In this document: positions 34,047 through 43,449 of the stretch, piece after piece
How positions within the stretch are numbered: position 1 is the first letter of the stretch
How the letters are laid out: every line of letters begins with the position of its first letter
DNA from: Niastella yeongjuensis
GTDB taxonomy: Bacteria > Bacteroidota > Bacteroidia > Chitinophagales > Chitinophagaceae
NCBI RefSeq assembly: GCF_900110245.1
Contig: NZ_FOCZ01000008.1
Coordinates: 186,001-250,000, forward strand
Reading direction: 5' to 3'
Length of the DNA stretch: 64,000 nucleotides
Program-made: the position numbers and the translations under genes
The notes under the pieces: generated by a model
What the model was told of the DNA's origin: nothing
Database searches by the model: none
Seen by the model: the letters and a program-made list of their open reading frames with translations, nothing else

Positions 34047-35543
34047 TTATGGAAGTTTATGTAATCGCAATACTTTACTGGTATGAGCACGCACCTGCTG
34101 CGCAAGGGCGGGGTCCTTGCTCAAAGACTTGCCGTAAGAAGGGATCATTTCTTTGAGTTTCTTTTGCCATTCGATGCTGTTTACCTGATTGCTGAAACAC
34201 TTGTGAACCAGGTCTATCATGATGGAAACTGCGGTGGAGGCACCGGGGGATGCACCAAGCAGGGCAGCGATACTTCCATCGGCAGCACTTACCACTTCGG
34301 TACCGAATTCGAGTACACCGCCTTCTTCTTCATCTTTCTTGATCACCTGTACCCGGTAACCGGCTACGGCCAATTCCCAGTCTTCTTTACGGGCATTCGG
34401 ATAATATTCACGCAGTGCATCGAGCCGCGCATCTGGTGTTAACCTTACCTGATCGATCAGGTATTTCGTTAATGGAAGATTACGCGCACCAGCAAATATC
34501 ATTGCCTTGATATTACTGAATTTTATAGATTTTATAAGATCGAGCCATGACCCGCTCTTTAAAAACTTTGTAGTAAACCCTGCATAGGGGCCGAACAACA
34601 ATTCCCTTTTCCCTTTTATCCACCTGGTATCCAGGTGAGGAACAGACATAGGAGGGGAGCCAACTGCCGCAGCGCCATACACTTTAGCAGCGTGTTGCTT
34701 AATAATGGCCGGATTGGTACAACGCAACCATTGTCCGCTTACAGGAAATCCGCCAAAGCCTTTGGATTCCGGGATCTTTGATTTTAGCAATAAAGGAAGT
34801 GATCCGCCACCTGCACCGATAAACACAAATGATGCGCTTATAGTGTGGTAGTTGTTGTTTTCTTCATTCACCACCCGTACGTTCCATTTATTGTTTTTCT
34901 TCTTCAGGCCGGTAACTGACTGCTTGAATTTAATGTTCACATTTTCCATCGCACCAAGACCTTCCAGCAAATTCTTTGTCAGTGTACCAAAGTTGACATC
35001 AGTACCAAGGTCCATTTTTGTAGCAGCAATAGGCTCATCCGGTTTTCTTCCTTCGATAACCAGTGGCACCCATTGGCTGATTACGTTGGCATCTTCCGAA
35101 TATTTCATCCCCTCGAACAGGTGACAGCTTTGCAGTGCTTCATAGCGCTTCCGCAAATAGCTTACGTTCTTTTCGCCCCATACAAAACTCATATGAGGAA
35201 TAGGTTTGATGAATAGATCAGGAAGTTTGATGATCTGGTTGTCTACCAGGAAAGCCCAGAACTGTTTTGATACCTCGAACGAATCCGCAATTTTAATTGC
35301 TTTCGAAATATCAATGGATCCATTTTCTTTTTGAGGGGTATAATTTAATTCACAAAAGGCGGAGTGGCCTGTTCCGGCATTGTTCCATGCATCAGAACTT
35401 TCGGCTGCTGCGCTGTCCAGTCGTTCTACTATCTCAATCCTTAACGCAGGATTCAACTGTTTCAACAACATGCCCAGCGTAGCGCTCATAATTCCTGCGC
35501 CTATCAGTATAACATCGGTTTCTACGGTCGATTTGTTTGCCAT
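34047..35543 (-). CDS. mqo: malate:quinone oxidoreductase
   Basis: 498 residues, the usual length of Mqo. The FAD-binding motif is VILIGAGIMSATLGMLL (about residues 11-27), followed by the family blocks SSDAWNNAGTGHSAFCELNYTP, WLRCTNPAIIKQH ... GSPPMSVPHLDTRWIKG and LLFGPYAGF. The enzyme is a peripheral membrane FAD protein that oxidises malate to oxaloacetate and passes electrons to quinone. Transcribed alone, convergent with GH64 and divergent from the DUF5010-like gene. With malate synthase and isocitrate lyase at 43-46 kb it supports growth on C2 compounds. Confidence 0.97.
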   Translation of the reverse strand: MANKSTVETDVILIGAGIMSATLGMLLKQLNPALRIEIVERLDSAAAESSDAWNNAGTGHSAFCELNYTPQKENGSIDISKAIKIADSFEVSKQFWAFLVDNQIIKLPDLFIKPIPHMSFVWGEKNVSYLRKRYEALQSCHLFEGMKYSEDANVISQWVPLVIEGRKPDEPIAATKMDLGTDVNFGTLTKNLLEGLGAMENVNIKFKQSVTGLKKKNNKWNVRVVNEENNNYHTISASFVFIGAGGGSLPLLLKSKIPESKGFGGFPVSGQWLRCTNPAIIKQHAAKVYGAAAVGSPPMSVPHLDTRWIKGKRELLFGPYAGFTTKFLKSGSWLDLIKSIKFSNIKAMIFAGARNLPLTKYLIDQVRLTPDARLDALREYYPNARKEDWELAVAGYRVQVIKKDEEEGGVLEFGTEVVSAADGSIAALLGASPGASTAVSIMIDLVHKCFSNQVNSIEWQKKLKEMIPSYGKSLSKDPALAQQVRAHTSKVLRLHKLP

Positions 35544-35740
35544 CTATTAAAACATAAAATAATATGCCAACGCAAGTTAAAAATAAATTGTTCAATTAAC
35601 ACTAATTCCGCCATGTTGTTTTGGCGTATTAACATCGACACTTTGCAGATGTGCCTATTAATCACCTTGTTAATCTTTTATTAACCCCACATTTTTAACT
35701 TGGTACAGTTAATGTTCTTATTAGATTTTTAAACCTTTTT

Positions 35741-37303
35741 ATGAAAAAACTAATCCTATCAGGCCAATTGGCCCTTGCTGTACTTTTAGCAGGTTGTTTA
35801 AAGACCCAGGAAAACAAACTGCCATCTTCCGATGAAAACAACAACAATCTGCCTAACGCTCGTTCGGCAGGGCCGAACCAGTACCTCGGGGTTACCTGCG
35901 GGTTTCAATACAGCTCACAACTGGGTGGGCCTGTCAGGCAGCCAACGAGGCAAAACATTTCGCTGTACAACCCCGACCCGAATAATCCAAATGCTACCTG
36001 GGACGAATGGGTAGCACAGTTAGCCCAGGCCGGTGTTGATTTTGTTTGTCCAAACCTTACCGGTTCCCAGCCTAACACCAATGGAAGTCCCACGAAAATT
36101 ACACCCATGATCAATGCCATCAATGCCCGTGGCCTTACCAACCAGCTTAAGCTGGCTGCCTTCGACGATAATGCGGCGTCCTGGGTTGCCCAGTGGAATA
36201 TGGCAAATGGACGTGGATACGGGTATGCACAGAAATTTGACATGGCCGATACCAGTAACTGGAAGTATATCTACGATTATAATTACAAGGTATTTTTCCA
36301 GACGGTACCCGATGCCAACCGTTTTAAAATAAACGGCCGCCCTATCATTATAATCTGGACAGGCAATACCAATACGTTCCTTACCAATGTGAACGGTAAT
36401 GCTTCCCGGGCGCTGACCTATGTAAGACAAAAATGCCAGGCCGACTTTGGGTTTAATCCATATATCATCCTGTCACAGGATTTCTTTACCAATGACCCTA
36501 CCTGTAACAACCCGGGTATTGCCGATGACAAGGAGAGTTGGTTTACGCCGCCTAATAAAAGTTTTTCATTGACTTCATTCAACGGTACTTCTATTGGTGT
36601 GGCTGTTCCTCAGTTTCAGCATCCTGGTGTCAATACCTACATTAATCCCAATCACGGGCAAACTTTTGATAACGGCCTTACCGGTACTGTGGAATCGGGT
36701 GCCTTGTTAACCTTGTGTGAAGGCTTTACCGATTATGAAGAAGAAGCCGCTATGTGGCGTGCAAGAAATATAGACGCCAATAACAATTCATTAACCTACG
36801 ATCAAACAGGTTATGATTATCCCAACCAGCGCATCAATATATTACGCAAACACAGTCATGATCCTTTCCCGGCTACCTTCAGACTGGAAGCAGAAGGCTG
36901 TGATTATTTTGGCGGTGCGGCCGGTGGTAACGGTAAAACCAATTTTTACCGTAATGGCAACATTGCTATTGCGGCTACCAGCGATAATAACGGCGCCTTC
37001 CAGATAGGCTGGATACAAAATAATGAGTGGCTGGAATGGCAGGAAGTGCCGGTTGCTGCAGGTTCCCCCCATTTGCAAATAAGAGTGGCCAACCCTAATA
37101 ACAATATGCAGGCACACCTGGAAATTGATGGCGTTGCCGGGCCGGCAATCACACTGCCTAATACGGGCAGCTGGTCTGTGTGGACAACCTTCGACCTGGG
37201 AAGTATCGGCAGCTTTGCAACCAATTCATACCACAAGATCCGGATTGTATTCAATACCGGGAATGTAAACGTGAACTGGATCCAGCTGGTGCCGGGAAGT
37301 TGA
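35741..37303 (+). CDS. DUF5010-like (GH99/71-type barrel) lipoprotein with C-terminal carbohydrate-binding module
   Basis: 520 residues. Lipoprotein signal with lipobox LLAGC (Cys about 19). Residues about 45-380 look like the DUF5010/GH99-like (beta/alpha)8 group: YLGVTCGFQYSS near the start, WVAQLAQAGVDFVCPNLTGS, a GRPIIIIWTGN strand and LTLCEGFTDYEEEAAMWRAR. Residues about 395-518 form a beta-sandwich module of CBM6/DUF5010_C type: FRLEAEGCDYFGG, IGWIQNNEWLEWQEVPV, and VNWIQLVPGS at the end. Predicted to act on an alpha- or beta-linked glycan; exact reaction unknown. A strong terminator follows. Confidence 0.7.
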   Translation: MKKLILSGQLALAVLLAGCLKTQENKLPSSDENNNNLPNARSAGPNQYLGVTCGFQYSSQLGGPVRQPTRQNISLYNPDPNNPNATWDEWVAQLAQAGVDFVCPNLTGSQPNTNGSPTKITPMINAINARGLTNQLKLAAFDDNAASWVAQWNMANGRGYGYAQKFDMADTSNWKYIYDYNYKVFFQTVPDANRFKINGRPIIIIWTGNTNTFLTNVNGNASRALTYVRQKCQADFGFNPYIILSQDFFTNDPTCNNPGIADDKESWFTPPNKSFSLTSFNGTSIGVAVPQFQHPGVNTYINPNHGQTFDNGLTGTVESGALLTLCEGFTDYEEEAAMWRARNIDANNNSLTYDQTGYDYPNQRINILRKHSHDPFPATFRLEAEGCDYFGGAAGGNGKTNFYRNGNIAIAATSDNNGAFQIGWIQNNEWLEWQEVPVAAGSPHLQIRVANPNNNMQAHLEIDGVAGPAITLPNTGSWSVWTTFDLGSIGSFATNSYHKIRIVFNTGNVNVNWIQLVPGS

Positions 37304-37330
37304 GTGAGTTAGAAACTTTTATAAATAATA

Positions 37331-37362
37331 ACGGCTGTCCGCCGATGTGGACAGCCGTTTTT
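37331..37362 (+). terminator. terminator after the DUF5010-like gene
   Basis: ACGGCTGTCC and GGACAGCCGT form a perfect 10-bp stem with an 8-base loop, followed by TTTTATT. Confidence 0.92.
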
Positions 37363-37485
37363 ATTGTATGTCATCTCCGGATTGATTTACCTGATCACAT
37401 TCACGATGCCATTCAAAACTATTGCTGGTGCCTTTGACCCCAGCGGTTGTAGAACTATTGCGAAATGACCTCGCATTTTGTCAAC

Positions 37486-38370
37486 TCAATTTATCGCTAT
37501 CCGCCATTCCACCATCAGCTGCCAGCCTGCAGATTGTACCTCATTCAATTGTGTTTGTTCCGATCCGCCATTGGCTAAATAGAGTTCATCAACGCCACGG
37601 CCGGTTTGCCAGTTGGCATAGCTTCCCTTGATGCCTATTGAGTGTATAGCAGAAGCGTGGTATAAGACAGTCGTGTGTAGGTTTATTCCATAGCCATTGG
37701 CTGTATGCCGGAAGCTTTCCGGGTGGCTGAACTCCCTGATCAGGTTCCAGTTGGCACTGGCCCGGTATTGTACCTGGCTATAACGGAAACCGGCATCCAT
37801 GAATAATTGCTTAGTTATTTCGGTTGAACACAACACTTGTGCGTAAAGGCCTCTCCATTTAGTTTTGTAAGTGCTGTTAAGATCGGAAGCTCCCGATAAA
37901 TAAAGCGCCTGATGAAACAAACCATATCCAGCCGATGGAGCAATTGAAAGTTTATTGGTCACCATTAGCTGATATGCCAAACCTGCCGACCAGCGATCAG
38001 CGCCACCTTTGCCTGCATTGAACTGTTGTGCATATGTGGTATTCGTGCGATTGTTGCCCCCATAATCTGTATCGGATACCTTGCCGGTTAAAAAGAAGGT
38101 GTGCTCGTATTCGCCTTCCAGCTGCCAGCGGTTAAAAAAGTTATACTGTAATTGCATACCGCTTATAGGGCCGCCAACATTTTTCCATCCAAGTTCAGAT
38201 AGGATATTGGGGTTTTGTCCATTGGCATTACCTGCAATGGACCAGCTTAAATTTTCCTGGCTATAACCGCTTGTTACTGACAATTGCAATTTTTCCGGAA
38301 GGTTCTGTGCAATGCACGTGTTCATGCCCAATAACATCAACAGCCAGATAAACTTCACCATACTGTTCAT
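37486..38370 (-). CDS. outer membrane beta-barrel protein (omptin-like fold possible)
   Basis: 294 residues from the ATG at 38370 (another at 38361). Signal peptide MVKFIWLLMLLGMNTCIAQ, then alternating polar/aromatic strands ending in a C-terminal aromatic strand (MVEWRIAIN), typical of an integral outer-membrane barrel of about ten strands. The opening block QENLSWSIAGNANGQNPNIL resembles omptin-related barrels, but the catalytic residues are not clear, so protease activity is unsupported. It lies just downstream of the GH30-GH16 operon on the same strand but after a terminator. Confidence 0.65.
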   Translation of the reverse strand: MNSMVKFIWLLMLLGMNTCIAQNLPEKLQLSVTSGYSQENLSWSIAGNANGQNPNILSELGWKNVGGPISGMQLQYNFFNRWQLEGEYEHTFFLTGKVSDTDYGGNNRTNTTYAQQFNAGKGGADRWSAGLAYQLMVTNKLSIAPSAGYGLFHQALYLSGASDLNSTYKTKWRGLYAQVLCSTEITKQLFMDAGFRYSQVQYRASANWNLIREFSHPESFRHTANGYGINLHTTVLYHASAIHSIGIKGSYANWQTGRGVDELYLANGGSEQTQLNEVQSAGWQLMVEWRIAIN

Positions 38371-38379
38371 AAATAAGAA

Positions 38380-38403
38380 GTCCTCCCGATGTGTCGGGAG
38401 GAC
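38380..38403 (-). terminator. terminator of the GH30-GH16 operon
   Basis: GTCCTCCCGA and TCGGGAGGAC form a perfect 10-bp stem with a 4-base loop; on the minus strand it is followed by TTCTTATTT. It lies 9 bases past the GH16 stop. Confidence 0.85.
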
Positions 38404-38411
38404 TATAAATA

Positions 38412-38790
38412 TTACTGGTTTACGCGGAATTTTTCCCATCCATCGATGGTGGTACGGTTGCACGTCATTGGTTGCGTGCCATTTTCACTGCTTACAAATA
38501 AGCCATTATTGCCCTGAAGGGAAATAGTGCCATCCGAATTAGAGATCCAGTTAAACTGTTCCCATCCCTGGATGGTTGCTCTGTTGCAGGTAATTGGGTT
38601 CACTCCATTTTCACTGGAAACATATTTGTTCATGCTTTGCAGTGCCACTTTGCCACCGCCGGCATCCACTACCAGAAACTGTTCCCAGCCTTGTGGGGTG
38701 GGGCGGTTACAGGTCATAGCCTGGGTACCGTTCTCACTGCTCACATACATATTGTTGGGACCTTTAAGGGTAATGGTTTGTCCAATGGGC
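38412..38790 (-). repeat. fascin-like module, copy 1 (GH16 gene)
   Basis: Three 40-residue repeats (YVSSENG ... CNR ... GWEQF). The nucleotide sequence closely matches 39644-40020 in the adjacent GH30 gene, including shared stretches around the IGQTITLKG start. Confidence 0.8.
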
Positions 38791-39629
38791 GGTGCAGATG
38801 AAGTATTCAAACTGTATACCCGAACATAGTCAACCAGCATCGATGTAGGCAGAGCGCCGGTGTTAACGGCAGAACCGGGCAGATCGCCGCCAATTGCCAG
38901 GTTAAGTATGATAAAGAAAGGCAGATGAAAAGCGCCGGTGTTATTGATATTGTTGGCAATATTGCCGGTCACGTACAACGTATTGTCAACATACCACCTG
39001 ATGCTGGAATTATCCCACTCCACTGCATATACGTGGAAGTCACCGGGGGTAGTAGTTGTACTGTTGCCATATTGCACATGTCCGCCGCTGTTCCAGTGCA
39101 TGGTGCCAAGGGTGTTGTTGGAAGTGTTAACATGCTCCATAATATCAATTTCACCGCATTGGGGCCAGCCCGCACCAGTGTTGATATTGTTGCCCAACAT
39201 CCAGAATGCAGGCCAGGTGCCTTGTACCATCGGCAGCTTCATGCGTGCCTCTATCCGGCCGTAGGTAACGGAAAACTTGCCATAAGTACTGAGCTTGGCA
39301 GATGTATAAGGCTGGCCGCCCATGCTTTGCTGTCTTGCTGTGATCACCAGGTTGCCGCCTGTTACGGTAGCATTGGCTGCCTGGTAGTATTCCAGCTCGT
39401 GGTTCACATTGGGGTTTCCATTATCTATATTCCAGTTATTAGTGTTCACATTGGTGCCATCGAACTCATCGTTCCAGATGAGTTGATAATTCACCGCCCT
39501 GGGTGTAACCACTTCTGTTTGGGCCGTTGTGTCACCGCTATGCATATCCTTTTTACAGGAATTGAAGAAAAGCGAAAATGCGATAAATGCGCTGGTGCCT
39601 ACCAGCATGCGCAATGAATGTTTTCTCAT
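38412..39629 (-). CDS. GH16 laminarinase-like lipoprotein with C-terminal fascin-like module
   Basis: 405 residues. Lipobox FNSC after a signal starting [15 protein letters not shown]. Residues about 50-270 are a GH16 catalytic domain with [10 protein letters not shown] (ExDxxE, about 159-164), [20 protein letters not shown] and [10 protein letters not shown]; these are the features of GH16 laminarinases. Residues about 280-405 are three beta-trefoil-type repeats with the pattern YVSSENG-x-MTCNR-x-GWE-F, a fascin-like carbohydrate-binding module. It begins 14 bases after the GH30 gene, so the two form an operon, and the same module ends both proteins. Confidence 0.9.
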   Translation of the reverse strand: MRKHSLRMLVGTSAFIAFSLFFNSCKKDMHSGDTTAQTEVVTPRAVNYQLIWNDEFDGTNVNTNNWNIDNGNPNVNHELEYYQAANATVTGGNLVITARQQSMGGQPYTSAKLSTYGKFSVTYGRIEARMKLPMVQGTWPAFWMLGNNINTGAGWPQCGEIDIMEHVNTSNNTLGTMHWNSGGHVQYGNSTTTTPGDFHVYAVEWDNSSIRWYVDNTLYVTGNIANNINNTGAFHLPFFIILNLAIGGDLPGSAVNTGALPTSMLVDYVRVYSLNTSSAPPIGQTITLKGPNNMYVSSENGTQAMTCNRPTPQGWEQFLVVDAGGGKVALQSMNKYVSSENGVNPITCNRATIQGWEQFNWISNSDGTISLQGNNGLFVSSENGTQPMTCNRTTIDGWEKFRVNQ

Positions 39630-39643
39630 GTTGACTGTTTTAA

Positions 39644-40020
39644 TTATTGATTAACCCGGAATGCTTCCCAGCCACTAACGGAGGGGCGATTGCAGGTCAT
39701 GGCCTTGGTTCCATTCTCGCAACTGATGTACATGCCGTTATTACCCTGAAGAGCAATGTTGCCATCTGCTAATACTGTCCAGGTAAACTTCTCCCAGGCA
39801 TCGATGGTAAGTCTGTTACAGGTAATGGGGGCAGCACCATTTTCACTGGAAACATATTTGCCCTGGCTTTGTAACGCGATCTTTCCATCTCCGGCATCTA
39901 CCACCAGGAATTGTTCCCATCCCTGTGCAGTGGGGCGGTTACAGTTCATGGGTTGTGTTCCATTTTCGCCGCTTACATACTGGTTGTTAAAACCTTTCAG
40001 GGTAATGGTTTGGCCAATAG
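39644..40020 (-). repeat. fascin-like module, copy 2 (GH30 gene)
   Basis: Same three-repeat module as 38412-38790, joined to the GH30 catalytic part by a Gly-rich linker. Close nucleotide similarity points to a duplication within the locus. Confidence 0.8.
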
Positions 40021-41545
40021 GCGCTCCGCTGCCGTTGCCGCCATTTCCGCCATTGCCGCCATCACCACCGCCGCCAGTTGGAGAGCCTGCCCATTTAAAG
40101 GTAGCTACGGCACCCCCTGCTAATGTATAGGTGAATGATTGGTCGCCCGATTTTACTTTGAACGTCTGGCTTGAACCCGAGGTGTTCAGTGCAAGCAGCA
40201 CGGTAGAGCCATCGGTGTTTTTGAATGCTACGTTCTGTATACTTCCGGCGATGTTGGAAGAAATACGTACAGCGCCCGGTTTTACAAACTGCGACGCGTG
40301 TGCAACAATATAATAGGAGGCGTTGCGTGAATAGTTATTGCCAGAAATGGTAACGGCACCCAGACAACTGGAACAGCCACCGTTTGTATGCGGATAATAG
40401 TTTGGATCAGCTGCCAGGTTCCATTCCAGGGCCACTCTGCTCCAATTTCTGGTGGAACCGATGATCACGTTGTTCACATGCCAGCTAAGGTCGCCGCCAA
40501 AGTTGCCGGGACCACCGATCCACTGCTCGGTGAAATAGATATTTTTGTTAGGGAACGAATTATGCACAGTAGAGAGCGCGCTAATATCGCCGCCGTATAA
40601 GTGAAACGCAGAACCATCTACATACTGGCTGGCGGTGGCATCGCCCAGGATCGCTGTTGGATAATCGGGCCGGTCGCAGTTGTGATCATAAATGATGATT
40701 TTCGCGCTGATGCCATTGTTGCGGAACTGAGGCCCCAGATAATTCTTGATAAAGTTAGCCTGCTCGTTGGCCTGCATTACCATTGACGGATTGTTGTAAG
40801 GATTGAGGGGCTCGTTCTGCGGACATACCGCATAAATAGGAATACCCTGTGCCTGCATGGCCTGTATGTATTTAACAAAATACCGGGCATACGCATCATA
40901 ATAAGCGGTGTTCAGACTACCGCCGGTAAAACCGCCATTGCCGGTTGTATTCACCTTCATCCAAACCGGTGCGGTCCAGGGGGTGGCCAGGATCTTAACA
41001 GCGGGGTTGATGGCAATGATCCTTTTTAACACGGGGATCATGTCCTGCTGTTCAGCGTTCAGGTTGAAGTTGTTCAGGTTTACGTCTGTTTGACCAGCGG
41101 GCATGTCATCATAAGTAAACGTGTATGCGCTCAGGTCGGAAGCGCCCATGCTGACACGGACAAAGCTGGAAGCTACCTGAGAGGGGCCGAATACTTCATT
41201 CAGGAAAGTGGTTTGATTGGCGCCAAGACCATTAATGAGGCCGGCGCTTCCGCCGGTGAGGGTCCAGCCAAAACCATCTACGGTTTGGTAGGTAACCGAC
41301 TCGTTCACTGTAATGGTAGTGGGGTTAGTACCACCATCGGCAGCGAAATTAATGGCCGTCTGCGGTTGCAACAATTTCGATTTGTCGCCGGTGGTAAGCC
41401 AGATGTTTACTGTTTCATTGGCAGCCCGGGCGATTGTAGATCCTTGTTCGGGCGAAATAGCTCTTTTACAGGAAAATTGGACCAGGGCCATGCATAGGAA
41501 GGCAAGGGCCTTCCATGGCCATGATGGTTTGCTTTGAGGGAACAT
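39644..41545 (-). CDS. GH30 beta-glucanase lipoprotein with C-terminal fascin-like module
   Basis: 633 residues. Lipobox QFSC. A GH30 (beta/alpha)8 barrel with side beta-domain spans about 70-480: [15 protein letters not shown] at the start, [12 protein letters not shown], acid/base Glu in [10 protein letters not shown] (about 244) and nucleophile Glu in [10 protein letters not shown] (about 340), then the C-terminal strands of the side domain ([18 protein letters not shown]). Members include glucosylceramidases and endo-beta-1,6-glucanases; the partner GH16 favours beta-1,6-glucan or side branches of beta-1,3-glucan. A linker of Gly/Asn/Asp repeats joins the fascin-like module (about 510-633). 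First gene of the operon. Confidence 0.9.
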   Translation of the reverse strand: MFPQSKPSWPWKALAFLCMALVQFSCKRAISPEQGSTIARAANETVNIWLTTGDKSKLLQPQTAINFAADGGTNPTTITVNESVTYQTVDGFGWTLTGGSAGLINGLGANQTTFLNEVFGPSQVASSFVRVSMGASDLSAYTFTYDDMPAGQTDVNLNNFNLNAEQQDMIPVLKRIIAINPAVKILATPWTAPVWMKVNTTGNGGFTGGSLNTAYYDAYARYFVKYIQAMQAQGIPIYAVCPQNEPLNPYNNPSMVMQANEQANFIKNYLGPQFRNNGISAKIIIYDHNCDRPDYPTAILGDATASQYVDGSAFHLYGGDISALSTVHNSFPNKNIYFTEQWIGGPGNFGGDLSWHVNNVIIGSTRNWSRVALEWNLAADPNYYPHTNGGCSSCLGAVTISGNNYSRNASYYIVAHASQFVKPGAVRISSNIAGSIQNVAFKNTDGSTVLLALNTSGSSQTFKVKSGDQSFTYTLAGGAVATFKWAGSPTGGGGDGGNGGNGGNGSGAPIGQTITLKGFNNQYVSGENGTQPMNCNRPTAQGWEQFLVVDAGDGKIALQSQGKYVSSENGAAPITCNRLTIDAWEKFTWTVLADGNIALQGNNGMYISCENGTKAMTCNRPSVSGWEAFRVNQ

Positions 41546-41741
41546 AAGTTTTCTTTTTTAGTTTGGAAATGGTACTGAAATTGCCATTAAAACAATTTCT
41601 TACCAAAACACGTGGCATATCAAAAACACTACAATGCTCCGAATCTTAAGAATACTACCCCCTCAAAACCCCTACAACGGAAGTTGTTGTGGATTAATTA
41701 ATGTGAATCCGCTATTTTACGCATACTACATCTAGTTATTT

Positions 41742-41849
41742 ATGTGTATGCGTTCAACGCTCATTATCTTACTTGGCTGTATCTTACTGGCGGCCGACAG
41801 TAATTTTGCGGTCGATTATGTTGATAATACTGAAAATGAGACTTGTTAG
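41742..41849 (+). CDS. candidate small exported peptide (35 residues)
   Basis: ATG at 41742 (second at 41748) opens MCMRSTLIILLGCILLAADS followed by an acidic tail of 15 residues and TAG at 41847. A hydrophobic core then acidic tail resembles a small secreted or membrane peptide. It lies in the 316-base stretch between the GH30 start and the ScfR stop, where I see no other gene; a short inverted repeat ACAAC-GGAA-GTTGT lies nearby at 41672. Chance cannot be ruled out. Confidence 0.25.
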   Translation: MCMRSTLIILLGCILLAADSNFAVDYVDNTENETC

Positions 41850-41861
41850 GCTCTTTGAATA

Positions 41862-43349
41862 CTATAGAGCGTCCAGCAATTGCATGGCAGCTTCTTTCTT
41901 CTTTTCCTTTTCCATTTCAATGATCACAGTAGGCTGGGCAACCCGCTCTTTACAATCCATAAGACCGCATCTTTCACAGGTAGTATGCACCATAAAGGCC
42001 GGAATAGCTGGGTCTTTAACAAAAGGCATGGTATACTGCAGTTTTTGATCTATCAACAATCCAATGGTTACGCTGACAGCATCCGGTTCTTCTTTTACAA
42101 CTGGTTTCGCAATAGTTATGCATAAATATTTATTGTGTGTTTGCCAGTATTCCGAAATTTGTGCTTCTATAATAGGCGACCGGTATTTTTTGTTATTGGC
42201 AAGTTCTCCCACCCGCTTAATAGATTTGATAGAGACCCAGCGGTGACAATAGTGTTCATGTAACGCATTGGCGTAGGGATTGTGCAATTGTGACAAATGC
42301 AACTCTTTGGTCATTTCGAACCGGTTTTCTTCTTTGTTACCATTCATTCTTAAAAAGAACAGGTTCTCAATACCAAAATGCCTGGGTAAAATATTGGTTA
42401 ACCGTTGCATCATCATCTCTGGCGTTACATTGTAAGAAGATATAAGGTCCATCCATGATTTAGGGCTCCATTTCGGCTGTGTTATGATCCGTTTAATATC
42501 TTCTGTAAAAAGTTCTTCAGGCATTAACAGGGCTACGGCGAAATACGATGCTTTGAAATTATTCAGCATGGTATCAAATGAAGAACTGTGGTTATTCACC
42601 GTATCATATGGCCGGTCGGTAAGTTGCTGAAACTGGAAACCCAGCTCCCTCGCTATTAAAAATAATTCCTGTGCTTTACTTAGGCCTTTATTCAGGAACA
42701 GCGTTTTTGTTTTTAAGGAATAATACGAGCGCAGTTTATTCAGCGCTTCCATATTCCCCATCTTCTTTTTATTGATCTTTATGTCAAAACGTTGTAGTAT
42801 AGATACAAGCCGGTCCTCTTCCAGGGGGATCATATCTTCCAGTTCAAACTGGGTCCTGAATTTTTGTACGGCTTCTTCTATTTCCTCAAAATAATTATCC
42901 CTCAAATGCTGGTACGATCTCAGTGCCGCTTTATAAAAGCTCTCTTTTGACAGTTGATAGCTTCTTGAAATTTGTAACAACGTGCTGATGAATGCCGTGA
43001 CCTTATCGGGTGTATTGGAAAAAAGATCGAGTAAAGCGGCAGGTGTTAAACCAAAATGCTCCCAGGGAATGGCGTTGATAAAATCTGAATTGATCAGGTC
43101 GATGATCGGCTGTAGTTTTTTACTGGCACGCAAGGAAACAAGGTAATCGTAATCAACGCCCAATGTTTTTGCCAGCACAATGATCTTGTCAGACTTGGGA
43201 AATTTTTTTCCGGTTTCTATATCATGCACATAAGAGAGCGACAACCCGGTTTTATCGGCCAGTTGCTGGTACGACAGTCCTTTTTCCTGCCGGAGTGCTT
43301 TTACCTTTAAACCAAAGATGAGGCGGATGCTTTCGTTTTCTGAGATCAT
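41862..43349 (-). CDS. XRE-family ScfR/RamB-like regulator of the glyoxylate shunt
   Basis: 495 residues from the ATG at 43349. N-terminal HTH_3: LKVKALRQEKGLSYQQLADKTGLSLSYVHDIETGKKFP. The middle has the peptidase-like/IrrE-type region (LFLNKGLSKAQELFLIARELGFQ), and the C-terminus carries a cysteine cluster CERCGLMDCKERVAQP found in short-chain fatty acyl-CoA regulators (ScfR group; RamB in Actinobacteria). RamB-type proteins control isocitrate lyase and malate synthase. Its divergent position before those two genes supports the same role here. A palindrome in the 100-base shared region is the likely binding site. Confidence 0.88.
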   Translation of the reverse strand: MISENESIRLIFGLKVKALRQEKGLSYQQLADKTGLSLSYVHDIETGKKFPKSDKIIVLAKTLGVDYDYLVSLRASKKLQPIIDLINSDFINAIPWEHFGLTPAALLDLFSNTPDKVTAFISTLLQISRSYQLSKESFYKAALRSYQHLRDNYFEEIEEAVQKFRTQFELEDMIPLEEDRLVSILQRFDIKINKKKMGNMEALNKLRSYYSLKTKTLFLNKGLSKAQELFLIARELGFQFQQLTDRPYDTVNNHSSSFDTMLNNFKASYFAVALLMPEELFTEDIKRIITQPKWSPKSWMDLISSYNVTPEMMMQRLTNILPRHFGIENLFFLRMNGNKEENRFEMTKELHLSQLHNPYANALHEHYCHRWVSIKSIKRVGELANNKKYRSPIIEAQISEYWQTHNKYLCITIAKPVVKEEPDAVSVTIGLLIDQKLQYTMPFVKDPAIPAFMVHTTCERCGLMDCKERVAQPTVIIEMEKEKKKEAAMQLLDAL

Positions 43350-43396
43350 ACTGGCAAAATAAGCCAAAAACTAAAAATGCCGAAAATAAATTTATT

Positions 43397-43411
43397 AGCG
43401 AAAATTTCGCT
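43397..43411. promoter_or_regulatory. palindromic operator between ScfR and malate synthase
   Basis: AGCGAAAATTTCGCT is a perfect 7-bp inverted repeat around a central A, 48 bases upstream of the ScfR ATG and 39 bases upstream of the malate synthase ATG. It fits a dimeric HTH protein acting on both promoters. It differs from the published actinobacterial RamB site as I recall it, so assignment is by position. Confidence 0.55.
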
Positions 43412-43449
43412 TTCGATATATTTTTCTATATTAGTATAAAATTAGGCGT

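Noticed and set aside
39971-40123. Gly/Asn/Asp low-complexity DNA in the GH30 gene as a possible satellite repeat.
   Set aside because: It encodes a flexible linker between the catalytic part and the fascin-like module and is in frame.
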